NCBI GenBank assembly: GCA_041481485.1
Contig: JBGPBY010000150.1
Location: 1 to 14,032, forward strand
Origin: JBGPBY01 sp041481485
GTDB taxonomy: Bacteria > Acidobacteriota > Terriglobia > 20CM-2-55-15
DNA: 14,032 nt
Reading direction: 5' to 3'
In this document: positions 1 to 6,642 of the stretch, piece after piece
Layout: each line of letters begins with the position of its first letter
How positions within the stretch are numbered: position 1 is the stretch's first letter
Made by a program: the position numbers and the translations under genes
Notes under the pieces: model-generated
Database searches by the model: none
Told to the model about the DNA's origin: nothing
Seen by the model: the letters and a program-made list of their open reading frames with translations, nothing else

Positions 1-558
1 CCTGAAGACGACATCTCACAACTCAAGACCGTTCTCAACATTAAGGATCAGCCAGGACTGGAATTGCTGCTGAACAGGCTGCCTCTGGAAGAACGGCGCA
101 AAAGCATTCTCCGGGCCATTCCACATCTCACGGGCGGACCTGAGGTTTTGAAAGAAGCCCGATCGCTGATACGCAACTCGCGCTCGGTTCAGTCTCTCGA
201 CCACCTTGAAGAAATCTATTCCATCTTCGACAGGCTTGGCCTGGCGCGGCACCTGACCATTGATCTTGGCGAAGTCCGCGGTTTCGATTACTACACCGGA
301 ATACTCTTTCGCGCTTATATCCCGCATCTTGGGTTTGAGGTCGCCAGCGGGGGCCGGTACGACGGACTGACTGCAACTTTCGGAGAGAATCTTACAGCTG
401 TGGGTTTCTCGTTCAGCCTGGACCGGCTCGAACAGATAGCGACACCCAATATGACGCTTTCCGAAGTAGAGCCTGCGGAAATCCCATGCGATGGAAATGG
501 CTTTGAACAGGCTTTGAACGCGCGGCAATCCGGCAAAACGGTGAGACTGTGTTTGTAG
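1..558 (+). CDS. hisZ: ATP phosphoribosyltransferase regulatory subunit HisZ (5'-truncated)
   Basis: C-terminal 185 residues of a HisZ protein, a catalytically inactive paralogue of histidyl-tRNA synthetase that pairs with short-form HisG and confers histidine feedback control in the first step of histidine synthesis. The frame is open from base 1, so the N-terminus lies outside the window. Class II synthetase-like signatures are visible: RGFDYYTG (residues 93-100 of the visible part), GGRYDGL (117-123) and AVGFSFSLDRL (133-143). Only about 40 residues follow the last motif, so the anticodon-binding domain of a true HisRS is absent, which favours HisZ over HisS. The adjacent short hisG supports this. 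The stop codon overlaps the hisG start by 10 nt. Catalytic motifs of the N-terminal half cannot be examined. Confidence 0.9.
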   Translation, partial: PEDDISQLKTVLNIKDQPGLELLLNRLPLEERRKSILRAIPHLTGGPEVLKEARSLIRNSRSVQSLDHLEEIYSIFDRLGLARHLTIDLGEVRGFDYYTGILFRAYIPHLGFEVASGGRYDGLTATFGENLTAVGFSFSLDRLEQIATPNMTLSEVEPAEIPCDGNGFEQALNARQSGKTVRLCL

Positions 559-1169
559 TCGCGATCGCCAAGGGACGTCTTCTCGAACTGTCTCTGGATC
601 TTTTTGCCAAGGCCGGTATTGAGTTTTCCGACGATGTTCTCACGTCGCGAAAACTGATTTTCGATGCGAAAGACGGTCAGCATCGAATTGTGCTCGTAAA
701 GCCGGCCGATGTTCCCACATACGTCGAATACGGTGCCGCCGACGCCGGAATCGCCGGCCTCGATGTACTGATGGAATCGCGAGCCGATGTCGTGCAGCCT
801 GTGGGACTCCAGTTCGGGTATTGCCGGATTGCCGTTGCGGCGCAGAAGGGCGTGACTTCGCTTGGGGGATCCGATCTGCCGACCGTGCGCGTCGCGACCA
901 AATATCCAAACATCACCATGGACTTCTTCAATGCCCGGGGAATCCCGGTGGAAATCATTCATCTAAACGGTTCCATCGAACTCGCGCCGCTGCTCGGCCT
1001 TGCCGACCGCATTGTGGACTTGGTCGAATCCGGACAGACATTGAAAGAAAACGGTCTCGAAATTGTCGAAGTCATTGCCGAGAGTTCGGCGCGGCTGATT
1101 GTCAATCGCGCAGCGTATCAAATCAAACGAACCCGCGTGATCGAATTCCTGGGAGCACTGGCGTCATGA
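549..1169 (+). CDS. hisG: ATP phosphoribosyltransferase, short form (HisG-S)
   Basis: Condenses ATP and PRPP to phosphoribosyl-ATP, the committed step of histidine synthesis. The protein is 206 aa, the short HisG class that lacks the C-terminal ACT-like regulatory domain (long forms are near 290-300 aa) and needs HisZ. Visible family features are an N-terminal AIAKGRL, the phosphoribosyl-binding stretch GSIELAPLLGLAD (141-153) and the signature DLVESGQTLKENGL (157-170). The GTG start at 549 lies inside the last codons of hisZ; it gives the expected N-terminus directly before VVAIAKGR, and no strong ribosome binding site precedes it, so coupling to hisZ translation is likely. The stop overlaps the hisD start as ATGA. 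Confidence 0.96.
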   Translation: MFVVAIAKGRLLELSLDLFAKAGIEFSDDVLTSRKLIFDAKDGQHRIVLVKPADVPTYVEYGAADAGIAGLDVLMESRADVVQPVGLQFGYCRIAVAAQKGVTSLGGSDLPTVRVATKYPNITMDFFNARGIPVEIIHLNGSIELAPLLGLADRIVDLVESGQTLKENGLEIVEVIAESSARLIVNRAAYQIKRTRVIEFLGALAS

Positions 1170-2455
1170 AAGTCGTCGATTTCGCCTCAGGATTCACTGC
1201 TGAACAGGTTGTAGCTCATGTCGGAGAATCGGGGCAACAGCCGAGCGTCGAATCCGCCGTCGCAGAAATCGTTCAGGACGTTCGCGCACGCGGCGATGCC
1301 GCTCTGTTCGACTATTCGAAGCAATTTGACGGATTCGATTTGTCGGCATCGGCATTGCGGGTTTCGTCTGAAGAAATCAAACGCCATACCGAAGCGTCCT
1401 CACCGGAAATGATCGAAGTGCTTCGAGCGGCAATTCGAAATATCCGCGAATTCCACATGCATCAGGTCGAAGAATCGTGGGAGTTTTCGCCGGGTAGCGG
1501 AATCCGGCTGGGCGTTCGGAACACTCCTATTGCAAAAGTCGGCCTGTATATTCCGGGAGGCAAGGCGGCATATCCATCCTCGGTTTTGATGAACGCCATA
1601 CCGGCGCAGGTTGCCGGCGTCCAGCGCATTGTGGTGGTCACTCCACCGAAAGTTCTGGAGCAGAATCCGCTGATTGCGGCGGCGCTGAAATTATTGAACA
1701 TTGAAGAGGTGTACCGCATCGGCGGCGCTCAGGCCGTTGCCGCTCTGGCGTATGGCACAGAGACCGTGCCTCGCGTCGACAAGATTGTCGGACCGGGAAA
1801 CCAGTACGTTCAGGCGGCCAAACGCATGGTTTACGGAGTCGTGGACATCGACATGATTGCCGGACCCAGCGAAGTGGCGATTATCACTGACGAGTCCTGC
1901 AATCCGGCATGGGCTGCCGCCGATCTTCTCGCACAAGCCGAACACGACGAAATGGCTCGAGTGTGGCTGATATGCTGGTCGTCTGATGTCGCGGTTGCCG
2001 TGTTCAATGAAGTGCAGTCGCAGCTCCGGACCCTCGAGCGCAATGAAATAGCGCGTGCCGCCATTGAAAACCACGGCGTCGCGTTCATTGTGGCGAATGA
2101 GAATGCCGCCATCGAACTTGCAAATCTGCTGGCTGCCGAACACGTCGAGGTTCTGATGTCCGATCCCGATCGAGTGGCCGAAGGCATTCGCAATGCCGGC
2201 GCGCTGTTCGTCGGGCGCTACGCTCCGACGGTTGTTGGGGACTATTTTGCCGGTCCAAGCCACGTCCTGCCGACGGGCCGGACAGCGCGCTTTTTCTCGC
2301 CGCTGGGCGTGCCGGATTTTGTGAAACGCACGAGCCTGATTCGATATTCCGGCCGCGCCATTGAACGTTTTGGAAACATGATCGAAAAATTCGCCATCGA
2401 GGAGGGGTTAACGGCACATGCAAGATCGATCGCCATCCGACGCGATCAAGCCTGA
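1166..2455 (+). CDS. hisD: Histidinol dehydrogenase
   Basis: NAD-dependent, zinc-requiring enzyme that oxidises L-histidinol through histidinal to L-histidine, the last two steps of the pathway. The protein is 429 aa, normal for the family. Expected residues are in place: Q257 and H260 in AQAEHDE, the E325-H326 pair in AAEHVEVL, D359 in VGDYFAGPSH and H418 near the C-terminus. These match the zinc ligands Q259, H262, D360, H419 and catalytic E326, H327 of the E. coli enzyme. The long glycine-rich block around VGPGNQYV (208-215) and IAGPSEV (231-237) is also present. The ATG at 1166 was chosen because it forms an ATGA overlap with hisG, has GGGAG at 1151-1155 upstream, and gives a family-sized protein; the frame is open much further upstream, but that stretch lies inside hisG. 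It overlaps hisC by 38 nt. Confidence 0.97.
   Translation: MKVVDFASGFTAEQVVAHVGESGQQPSVESAVAEIVQDVRARGDAALFDYSKQFDGFDLSASALRVSSEEIKRHTEASSPEMIEVLRAAIRNIREFHMHQVEESWEFSPGSGIRLGVRNTPIAKVGLYIPGGKAAYPSSVLMNAIPAQVAGVQRIVVVTPPKVLEQNPLIAAALKLLNIEEVYRIGGAQAVAALAYGTETVPRVDKIVGPGNQYVQAAKRMVYGVVDIDMIAGPSEVAIITDESCNPAWAAADLLAQAEHDEMARVWLICWSSDVAVAVFNEVQSQLRTLERNEIARAAIENHGVAFIVANENAAIELANLLAAEHVEVLMSDPDRVAEGIRNAGALFVGRYAPTVVGDYFAGPSHVLPTGRTARFFSPLGVPDFVKRTSLIRYSGRAIERFGNMIEKFAIEEGLTAHARSIAIRRDQA
2398..2407 (+). promoter_or_regulatory. Strong ribosome binding site for hisC inside hisD
   Basis: A purine-rich Shine-Dalgarno stretch (GAGGAGGGG core) ends about 10 nt before the hisC ATG at 2418, within the last codons of hisD. 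It decides the hisC start and explains how hisC can begin 38 nt before hisD ends. It is among the strongest sites in the operon; most other junctions rely on stop/start overlap with weaker sites. Confidence 0.7.
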
Positions 2456-3506
2456 AGTCCGCGCCGCTTCAGCCTACACGCTGAAACACGTCGAAGCGGA
2501 CGTCAAGCTGGATCAAAACGAAAATCCATACGAACTTCCCCGGGAGTTCAAAGAGGAAGTCGCACGACGCGTTGTTGCGCGCTCCTGGGGACGTTACCCG
2601 GAATTCGTACCGGCCGCGATCACGCATACCCTTGCCCAACATACCGGCTGGACCGAAGACGGGATTCTCGTCGGCAACGGATCCAATGAACTGCTTCAGG
2701 CGGCGCTCCTGGTCACTCTCGGGCACGGCCGCACTGTCGCGATTCCCCAACCGACGTTTACCCTGTACAAACTGCAATCGTCGATTCTTCAGGCCAACAT
2801 CATCAGTCTTCCTCTGAAAGCTGCGGATTTGTCCTTCGATGTCGACGCGCTGGTCCGCGCGGCGGAGTCTGCGGACGTGGTTGTGATTTGCTCGCCGAAC
2901 AATCCGACCGGCTCTCTTCTCAAGCTCGAAGACTTGCAACGCGTACTCGACAAGGCAAAAGGAATTGTTCTGCTCGACGAGGCCTATCACGAATTCAGCG
3001 GCCAGACCGGCCTTGAGCTCCTGAAGGCAAATCCGAATCTGGTGATCACCCGGACATTTTCGAAAGCAATGTCGATGGCTGGGCTGCGGTTTGGCTACAT
3101 GCTGGCACATCCTGAAATCGCCAGCGAAATTCACAAGGCCAAGCTGCCATACAACGTCAACATCTTCACATTGACAGCAGCGCAACTGGCTATCGAGCGC
3201 GGCGATCTGATGACGAAGGCAGTGCAAACCTTGATTTCGGAACGCCAGAGAATGATCGGCGAACTTCGAAAACGTCTGGGAGTGCGTACCTTCGATTCCT
3301 GCACGAACTTCTTCCTGATCCGCACGGCCAAAATCGCCTCGGTGCTTTTCGAAGAACTCTACGCGCAGGGAGTTCTGGTGCGCGACGTGAGCAGTTATCC
3401 CATGCTCGAACGTGTCCTTCGCGTCACCGTGGGCACTCCGGAACAGAACGACCGATTCCTTGCGGCGCTGGACAACGCGCTGCCAAAGGAAGTGAGGAAG
3501 AAATGA
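2418..3506 (+). CDS. hisC: Histidinol-phosphate aminotransferase
   Basis: PLP-dependent fold-type I aminotransferase converting imidazole-acetol phosphate and glutamate to histidinol phosphate and 2-oxoglutarate. The protein is 362 aa, normal for HisC. Visible motifs are the HisC-type N-terminus KLDQNENPYELP (30-41), NNPTG (161-165), DEAYHEF (187-193) and the PLP-lysine segment TFSKAMSMAGLRFGY, with K216 as the probable Schiff-base lysine. The start is set by the strong Shine-Dalgarno site inside the hisD end. The stop overlaps hisB as ATGA. HisC enzymes can also transaminate aromatic keto acids, so with aroQ in the same operon a second role in Phe/Tyr synthesis is possible, but nothing in the sequence proves it. 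Confidence 0.96.
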   Translation: MQDRSPSDAIKPEVRAASAYTLKHVEADVKLDQNENPYELPREFKEEVARRVVARSWGRYPEFVPAAITHTLAQHTGWTEDGILVGNGSNELLQAALLVTLGHGRTVAIPQPTFTLYKLQSSILQANIISLPLKAADLSFDVDALVRAAESADVVVICSPNNPTGSLLKLEDLQRVLDKAKGIVLLDEAYHEFSGQTGLELLKANPNLVITRTFSKAMSMAGLRFGYMLAHPEIASEIHKAKLPYNVNIFTLTAAQLAIERGDLMTKAVQTLISERQRMIGELRKRLGVRTFDSCTNFFLIRTAKIASVLFEELYAQGVLVRDVSSYPMLERVLRVTVGTPEQNDRFLAALDNALPKEVRKK

Positions 3507-4096
3507 GCAAAGCCCGAATCGTTTCCAAGTCGCGCAAGACGAAGGAAACCGATATTCAAGTCCGTCTCAACCTGGATGGAACCGGAGAACATCAGATCGA
3601 TACGGGAATTCCCTTCTTCGACCACATGCTCGCTCAATTGGCGCGCCATGGACGGATGGATTTGAATATCAAAGCGAAGGGCGACCTGGAAATTGATGGG
3701 CACCACACCGTCGAAGACGTGGGGTGGGTGCTCGGACAGGCGCTTTATGAAGGGCTGGGCGAGCGGCGAGGGATTGCACGATTCGGTTTCGCGTATGTAC
3801 CGCTCGATGAAGCGCTGACCCGAGTCGTCGTGGACTTGTCCGGGCGGCCGTTTCTCGTTTTCAAAGCGGATTTCAAGGTCGCACGAATTGGCGATCTCCA
3901 GTCGGAACTGATCGAAGAGTTCATGAAGGCGCTCGTGCAGGAGGGAAAATTCAATCTGCACATTGAGAACCTGTATGGGCGCAACCAACACCATATTGCC
4001 GAAACAATTTTCAAGGCAACCGCACGTGCGCTGCATGCGGCGACGCGGGTATCGGAGGAGTTTGGGGACATCCCGTCCACGAAAGGGGTTTTGTGA
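3503..4096 (+). CDS. hisB: Imidazoleglycerol-phosphate dehydratase (monofunctional)
   Basis: Manganese enzyme dehydrating imidazoleglycerol phosphate to imidazole-acetol phosphate. The 197-aa length matches the stand-alone dehydratase. Both metal-binding histidine repeats are visible: GHHTVED (66-72) and NQHHIAETIFKATARAL (161-177). FFDHML (38-43), LDEAL (101-105) and the C-terminal PSTKGVL are also present. The N-terminal HAD phosphatase domain of enterobacterial bifunctional HisB is absent, so histidinol-phosphate phosphatase must be encoded elsewhere. Purine-rich AAGGA/GAGGA sites lie just upstream, and the start overlaps hisC as ATGA. It is the last gene before the repeat-filled gap. Confidence 0.97.
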   Translation: MSKARIVSKSRKTKETDIQVRLNLDGTGEHQIDTGIPFFDHMLAQLARHGRMDLNIKAKGDLEIDGHHTVEDVGWVLGQALYEGLGERRGIARFGFAYVPLDEALTRVVVDLSGRPFLVFKADFKVARIGDLQSELIEEFMKALVQEGKFNLHIENLYGRNQHHIAETIFKATARALHAATRVSEEFGDIPSTKGVL

Positions 4097-4140
4097 TTAT
4101 AGTTCGAGCAGACTCCGCGCCACATATAGGCACTTCAATG
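4097..4140 (+). other. Short spacer between hisB and the tandem repeat
   Basis: Forty-four bases between the hisB stop and the first 50-bp repeat. It is less GC-rich than the flanking genes. I see no gene, no terminator hairpin with a U-tract and no convincing promoter. The last ten bases loosely resemble the end of the repeat unit, which could be a decayed repeat edge. Confidence 0.5.
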
Positions 4141-4359
4141 TTGCCGCGTTCTGAGCCGCACGGCATGAGGAATTACAAACTGATTCATAATTGCCGCGTT
4201 CTGAGCCGCACGGCATGAGGAATTACAAACTGATTCATAGTTGCCGCGTTCTGAGCCGCACGGCATGAAGAATTACAAACTGATTCATAATTGCCGCGTT
4301 CTGAGCCGCACGGCATGAGGAATTACAAACTGATTCATAATTGCCGCGTTCTGAGCCGC
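4141..4359. repeat. 50-bp direct tandem repeat, four full copies plus a partial fifth
   Basis: Full units run 4141-4190, 4191-4240, 4241-4290 and 4291-4340, each starting TTGCCGCGTTCTGAGCCGC. A fifth copy covers its first 19 bases (4341-4359) before the sequence departs into the adjoining palindrome. The copies are nearly identical: copy 2 ends in TAG instead of TAA, and copy 3 has GAAG instead of GAGG. The period is not a multiple of three and each copy brings stops in some frames, so this is not a repeated peptide. The units are contiguous without spacers, so it is not a CRISPR array. Each unit can form a small imperfect hairpin (TGCCG with CGGCA). Near-identity suggests recent expansion by slippage or unequal crossover, so copy number may vary between strains. 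Confidence 0.97.
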
Positions 4360-4547
4360 GTTAGCGGCGGCAGTTCCTTAGCCACCGGCGTAAGCCGGTG
4401 GAAGAGCACGTCAGGAAAAGCAAAGTGCCGGAGGCACGACAGATCAGAATTCTGGATATGTCGTGCATACGGCACTCTGTGTGGTGCTGTGATCATTTAC
4501 CCCCGGCTCACGCCGGGGGCTAAGGGACTGCCGCCGCTAACGCGGCT
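4354..4547. repeat. 194-bp nested palindromic element (REP/BIME-like or MITE-like)
   Basis: Two 48-nt arms, 4354-4401 and 4500-4547, are reverse complements at 44 of 48 positions around a 98-nt core. Each arm carries an outer hairpin (GCCGC-GTTA-GCGGC at 4355-4368; its counterpart at 4533-4546) and an inner 8-bp hairpin (CCACCGGC-GTAA-GCCGGTGG at 4382-4401; CCCCCGGC-TCAC-GCCGGGGG at 4500-4519). The core has its own stem (4424-4476). The arm differences fall in a spacer, in a loop, and in one base pair swapped from A-T to C-G, so the hairpins are conserved. No transposase or other gene is inside. The layout, an inverted pair of hairpin units, resembles bacterial REP doublets or a non-autonomous MITE. 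It is most likely dispersed elsewhere in the genome; an RNA role in the his transcript is also possible. Confidence 0.85.
4424..4476. repeat. Core stem-loop of the palindromic element
   Basis: AGTGCCG (4424-4430) pairs with CGGCACT (4470-4476), and CACGACA (4435-4441) pairs with TGTCGTG (4459-4465). A symmetric 4x4 internal loop (GAGG opposite CATA) separates the two stems. The apex contains the perfect 10-bp palindrome CAGAATTCTG (4445-4454). There is no T-run after it, so it is not a standard intrinsic terminator. It sits at the middle of the larger inverted repeat and is part of the same structure. Confidence 0.8.
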
Positions 4548-4568
4548 GGGGACGCGAAACGAAACGCC

Positions 4569-5168
4569 ATGATCACTGTAGTTGATTACAAACTGAACAA
4601 TCTCCGCAGCATCGAGAACACGTTGAGGCGGCTTGGCCACGATGTGGAGGTCACGTCTGATCCTGAGAAAGTCCGCACGGCCTCGCGCCTCATCCTTCCA
4701 GGTGTCGGTGCGTTTCGCGATGCGATGAAGAATCTCGAAGACTTCGGACTGGTCGAACCCTTTGTCCAGAAGGTGCAAAGCGGCACTCCAACACTGGGAA
4801 TTTGCCTGGGGATGCACCTGCTCTTCAGCGAGAGCGAAGAGTTCGGGCTGCACCGCGGACTGGATCTTTTGCCCGGACGCGTCCGGCGAATTCCGGAAGG
4901 CGTTCACGTTCCGCACATGGGATGGAATCAATTGCAGCTGCATCAATCGGACCCGTTGCTAAATGGCATCGAACCGGGTAACTTTGTATACTTCGTACAC
5001 TCGTACTATGCCGAACCATCATCTAAAGACATACTGCTGGCGTCCGTAAATCACGGGATCAACTTCGCCGCCATTGTGCATCGCGGCAATATCTGGGCGA
5101 CTCAATTTCATCCGGAGAAAAGTCAGAAGGTCGGGGAACGCTTGCTCGATAACTTTGCAACAATATGA
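4569..5168 (+). CDS. hisH: Imidazole glycerol phosphate synthase, glutamine amidotransferase subunit
   Basis: Class I glutaminase that supplies ammonia to HisF for making imidazoleglycerol phosphate and AICAR. The protein is 199 aa, normal length. The triad is visible: C79 in LGICLGMH, and H181 and E183 in TQFHPEK. PGVGAF (44-49) provides the oxyanion-side loop. One oddity is H83 where the family usually has Gln (GMQ) after the nucleophile elbow. The N-terminus MITVVDYKLNNLRSI fits the family, so the ATG at 4569 is right, although the nearest purine run (GGGGA, 4548-4552) is about 16 nt away and poor as a ribosome site. It is the only gene in the operon that is not tightly coupled to the one before it, because the repeat island intervenes. 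The stop overlaps hisA as ATGA. Confidence 0.96.
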   Translation: MITVVDYKLNNLRSIENTLRRLGHDVEVTSDPEKVRTASRLILPGVGAFRDAMKNLEDFGLVEPFVQKVQSGTPTLGICLGMHLLFSESEEFGLHRGLDLLPGRVRRIPEGVHVPHMGWNQLQLHQSDPLLNGIEPGNFVYFVHSYYAEPSSKDILLASVNHGINFAAIVHRGNIWATQFHPEKSQKVGERLLDNFATI

Positions 5169-5896
5169 ACATCTATCCTGCAGTCGACATCCTGAAGGGC
5201 CAGGCCGTACGCCTGCGCCAGGGGCGTGCCGATGACGTCACCGTCTACGGCCAACCGCTGGAAATGGCGCAACGCTGGTTCCTGGCCGGCGCGCAGTGGC
5301 TGCACGTGGTCGATCTGGATGGAGCGTTTGAGGGCAAGCCTGCAAATCACGATGTAATCGCTCGAATCGCGAGCAGTCTTCCTAACCTCAAAGTTCAGGT
5401 CGGCGGCGGTATTCGAAACATCACAACGGTCGAGAATCTCCTGACTGCCGGAGTTCAGCGCGTCGTTCTGGGTACCAGCGCGGTGAATGATCTCCAATTC
5501 ACGGGTGATGCGCTGCAACGTTTCGGCGAACGTATCGCGATCGGCATCGATGCACGCGACGGGATCGCCAAAGTTTCCGGCTGGACGGAAGACTCCCGCA
5601 TCGGCGCCATCGAACTTGCCCGGCGGCTCGAAAACCTGGGAGCGCGGCTTGTGATTTATACCGACATCTCCAGAGACGGCGTGCTGGTGGGGCCCAATAT
5701 CGATTCGCTGAAGCAGATGATCGATGGCACCACTCTGAATGTCATTGCGTCCGGCGGCGTGTCACGGCTGGACGATGTCCACTCCCTTGCGGAAATGCGC
5801 CTGCAACATCCGAGGCTCGATGGTGTCATCATCGGCAAGGCTTTGTACGAAAAGTTGCTGACGCTCGAGCAGGCATTGGAAGTATCGCGATGTTAG
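5165..5896 (+). CDS. hisA: ProFAR isomerase HisA
   Basis: 1-(5-phosphoribosyl)-5-[(5-phosphoribosylamino)methylideneamino]imidazole-4-carboxamide isomerase, an Amadori rearrangement in a (beta/alpha)8 barrel. The protein is 243 aa, normal. Catalytic aspartates are D8 (PAVDILKG) and D129 (GIDARDG). Phosphate-binding glycines are seen at QVGGGIRN (78-85), and IYTDISRDG (164-172) is typical. A separate trpF lies downstream, so this is not the dual-function PriA. No ribosome site is visible before the ATG; the 4-nt overlap with hisH suggests translational coupling. It ends in a 7-nt overlap with hisF, its internal-duplication homologue. Confidence 0.97.
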   Translation: MNIYPAVDILKGQAVRLRQGRADDVTVYGQPLEMAQRWFLAGAQWLHVVDLDGAFEGKPANHDVIARIASSLPNLKVQVGGGIRNITTVENLLTAGVQRVVLGTSAVNDLQFTGDALQRFGERIAIGIDARDGIAKVSGWTEDSRIGAIELARRLENLGARLVIYTDISRDGVLVGPNIDSLKQMIDGTTLNVIASGGVSRLDDVHSLAEMRLQHPRLDGVIIGKALYEKLLTLEQALEVSRC

Positions 5897-6642
5897 CCAA
5901 ACGCATTATTCCTTGTCTGGATGTTAAGAACGGAAGGGTTGTCAAAGGCATTAATTTCGTCGAATTGCGCGATGCCGGAAATCCAATCGAATGCGGGTTG
6001 AGGTACTCCGAAGAAGGCGCCGACGAACTGGTGTTTCTGGATATCACTGCGTCGTCGGACCAGCGCGAGATCGTCGCCGAAATGGTTCAGGGCGTCGCCG
6101 ATGCCATCAATATCCCCTTCACTGTCGGAGGGGGACTTCGTTCCGTCGACGACATCCAGTTAATCCTGCGAGCCGGCGCAGACAAAGTCTCACTGAACAC
6201 GTCTGCCGTAGAAAACCCCGATCTGGTCCGCCAGGCGGCCGAGCGCTTTGGGAGCCAGTGTATTGTCGTGGCCATCGATTCCAGACGCGACAGCGATGGA
6301 CCGCACGTCTACACCCACGGTGGACGGCATCGAACCGAACTGTGCTCCGCCGATTGGGCGAAACGCGTGGCCGAACTTGGCGCAGGCGAAATTCTGCTGA
6401 CCAGCATGGACGCGGACGGCACAAAAAGCGGCTATGATCTGGACTTGACCCGGCAGATTGCCTGCTCCGTTCAGATCCCGGTGATTGCTTCCGGTGGCGC
6501 GGGAAACCTGGAGCATCTTCGCCAGGGACTTACCGAAGGCGCGGCCAGCGCGGTTCTGGCTGCATCCATTTTCCATTTCCGCGAATTCACGATCCAGCAG
6601 GCAAAGTCTTACCTGCGGGATCGCGGGGTCCTGGTCCGATGA
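5890..6642 (+). CDS. hisF: Imidazole glycerol phosphate synthase, cyclase subunit
   Basis: Cyclase barrel that partners HisH, converting PRFAR and ammonia into imidazoleglycerol phosphate and AICAR. The protein is 250 aa, as expected. Catalytic D11 (RIIPCLDVKNGRVVKG) and D130 (VVAIDSRRD) are present, as are the phosphate-binding VGGGLRS (79-85) and IASGGAGN segments. The ATG at 5890 has GGAAG at 5878-5882 in good position and overlaps the hisA stop by 7 nt. The stop overlaps hisIE as ATGA. The cognate HisH is two genes upstream, as in the classical his order. Confidence 0.97.
   Translation: MLAKRIIPCLDVKNGRVVKGINFVELRDAGNPIECGLRYSEEGADELVFLDITASSDQREIVAEMVQGVADAINIPFTVGGGLRSVDDIQLILRAGADKVSLNTSAVENPDLVRQAAERFGSQCIVVAIDSRRDSDGPHVYTHGGRHRTELCSADWAKRVAELGAGEILLTSMDADGTKSGYDLDLTRQIACSVQIPVIASGGAGNLEHLRQGLTEGAASAVLAASIFHFREFTIQQAKSYLRDRGVLVR

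Noticed and set aside
1..558. Histidyl-tRNA synthetase (hisS).
   Set aside because: No anticodon-binding domain follows the last synthetase motif, and the neighbour is a short hisG that requires HisZ.
821..1165. Upstream extension of the hisD frame.
   Set aside because: It overlaps most of hisG and adds residues with no family match; the ATG at 1166 gives a normal-length HisD.
4103..4130. Promoter-like TTCGAG and TATAGG with 16-nt spacing after hisB.
   Set aside because: The -35 box matches the consensus poorly and the sequence is within an operon gap; not enough to call.
4186..4191. CATAAT at each repeat-unit junction as a -10 box.
   Set aside because: No -35 element lies at a suitable distance; the box recurs only because the unit repeats.
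4141..4359. CRISPR array.
   Set aside because: The units are contiguous 50-bp direct repeats with no unique spacers, and no cas genes are nearby.
4424..4547. Intrinsic terminator between hisB and hisH.
   Set aside because: The stems are strong but none is followed by a T-run, and operon genes continue immediately downstream.
4291..4572. A 93-codon open frame on + through the repeat and palindrome.
   Set aside because: It consists only of the tandem repeat end, the hairpin arms and the hisH start. There is no ribosome site and no domain, and its frame conflicts with hisH. It is a translation of repeats.
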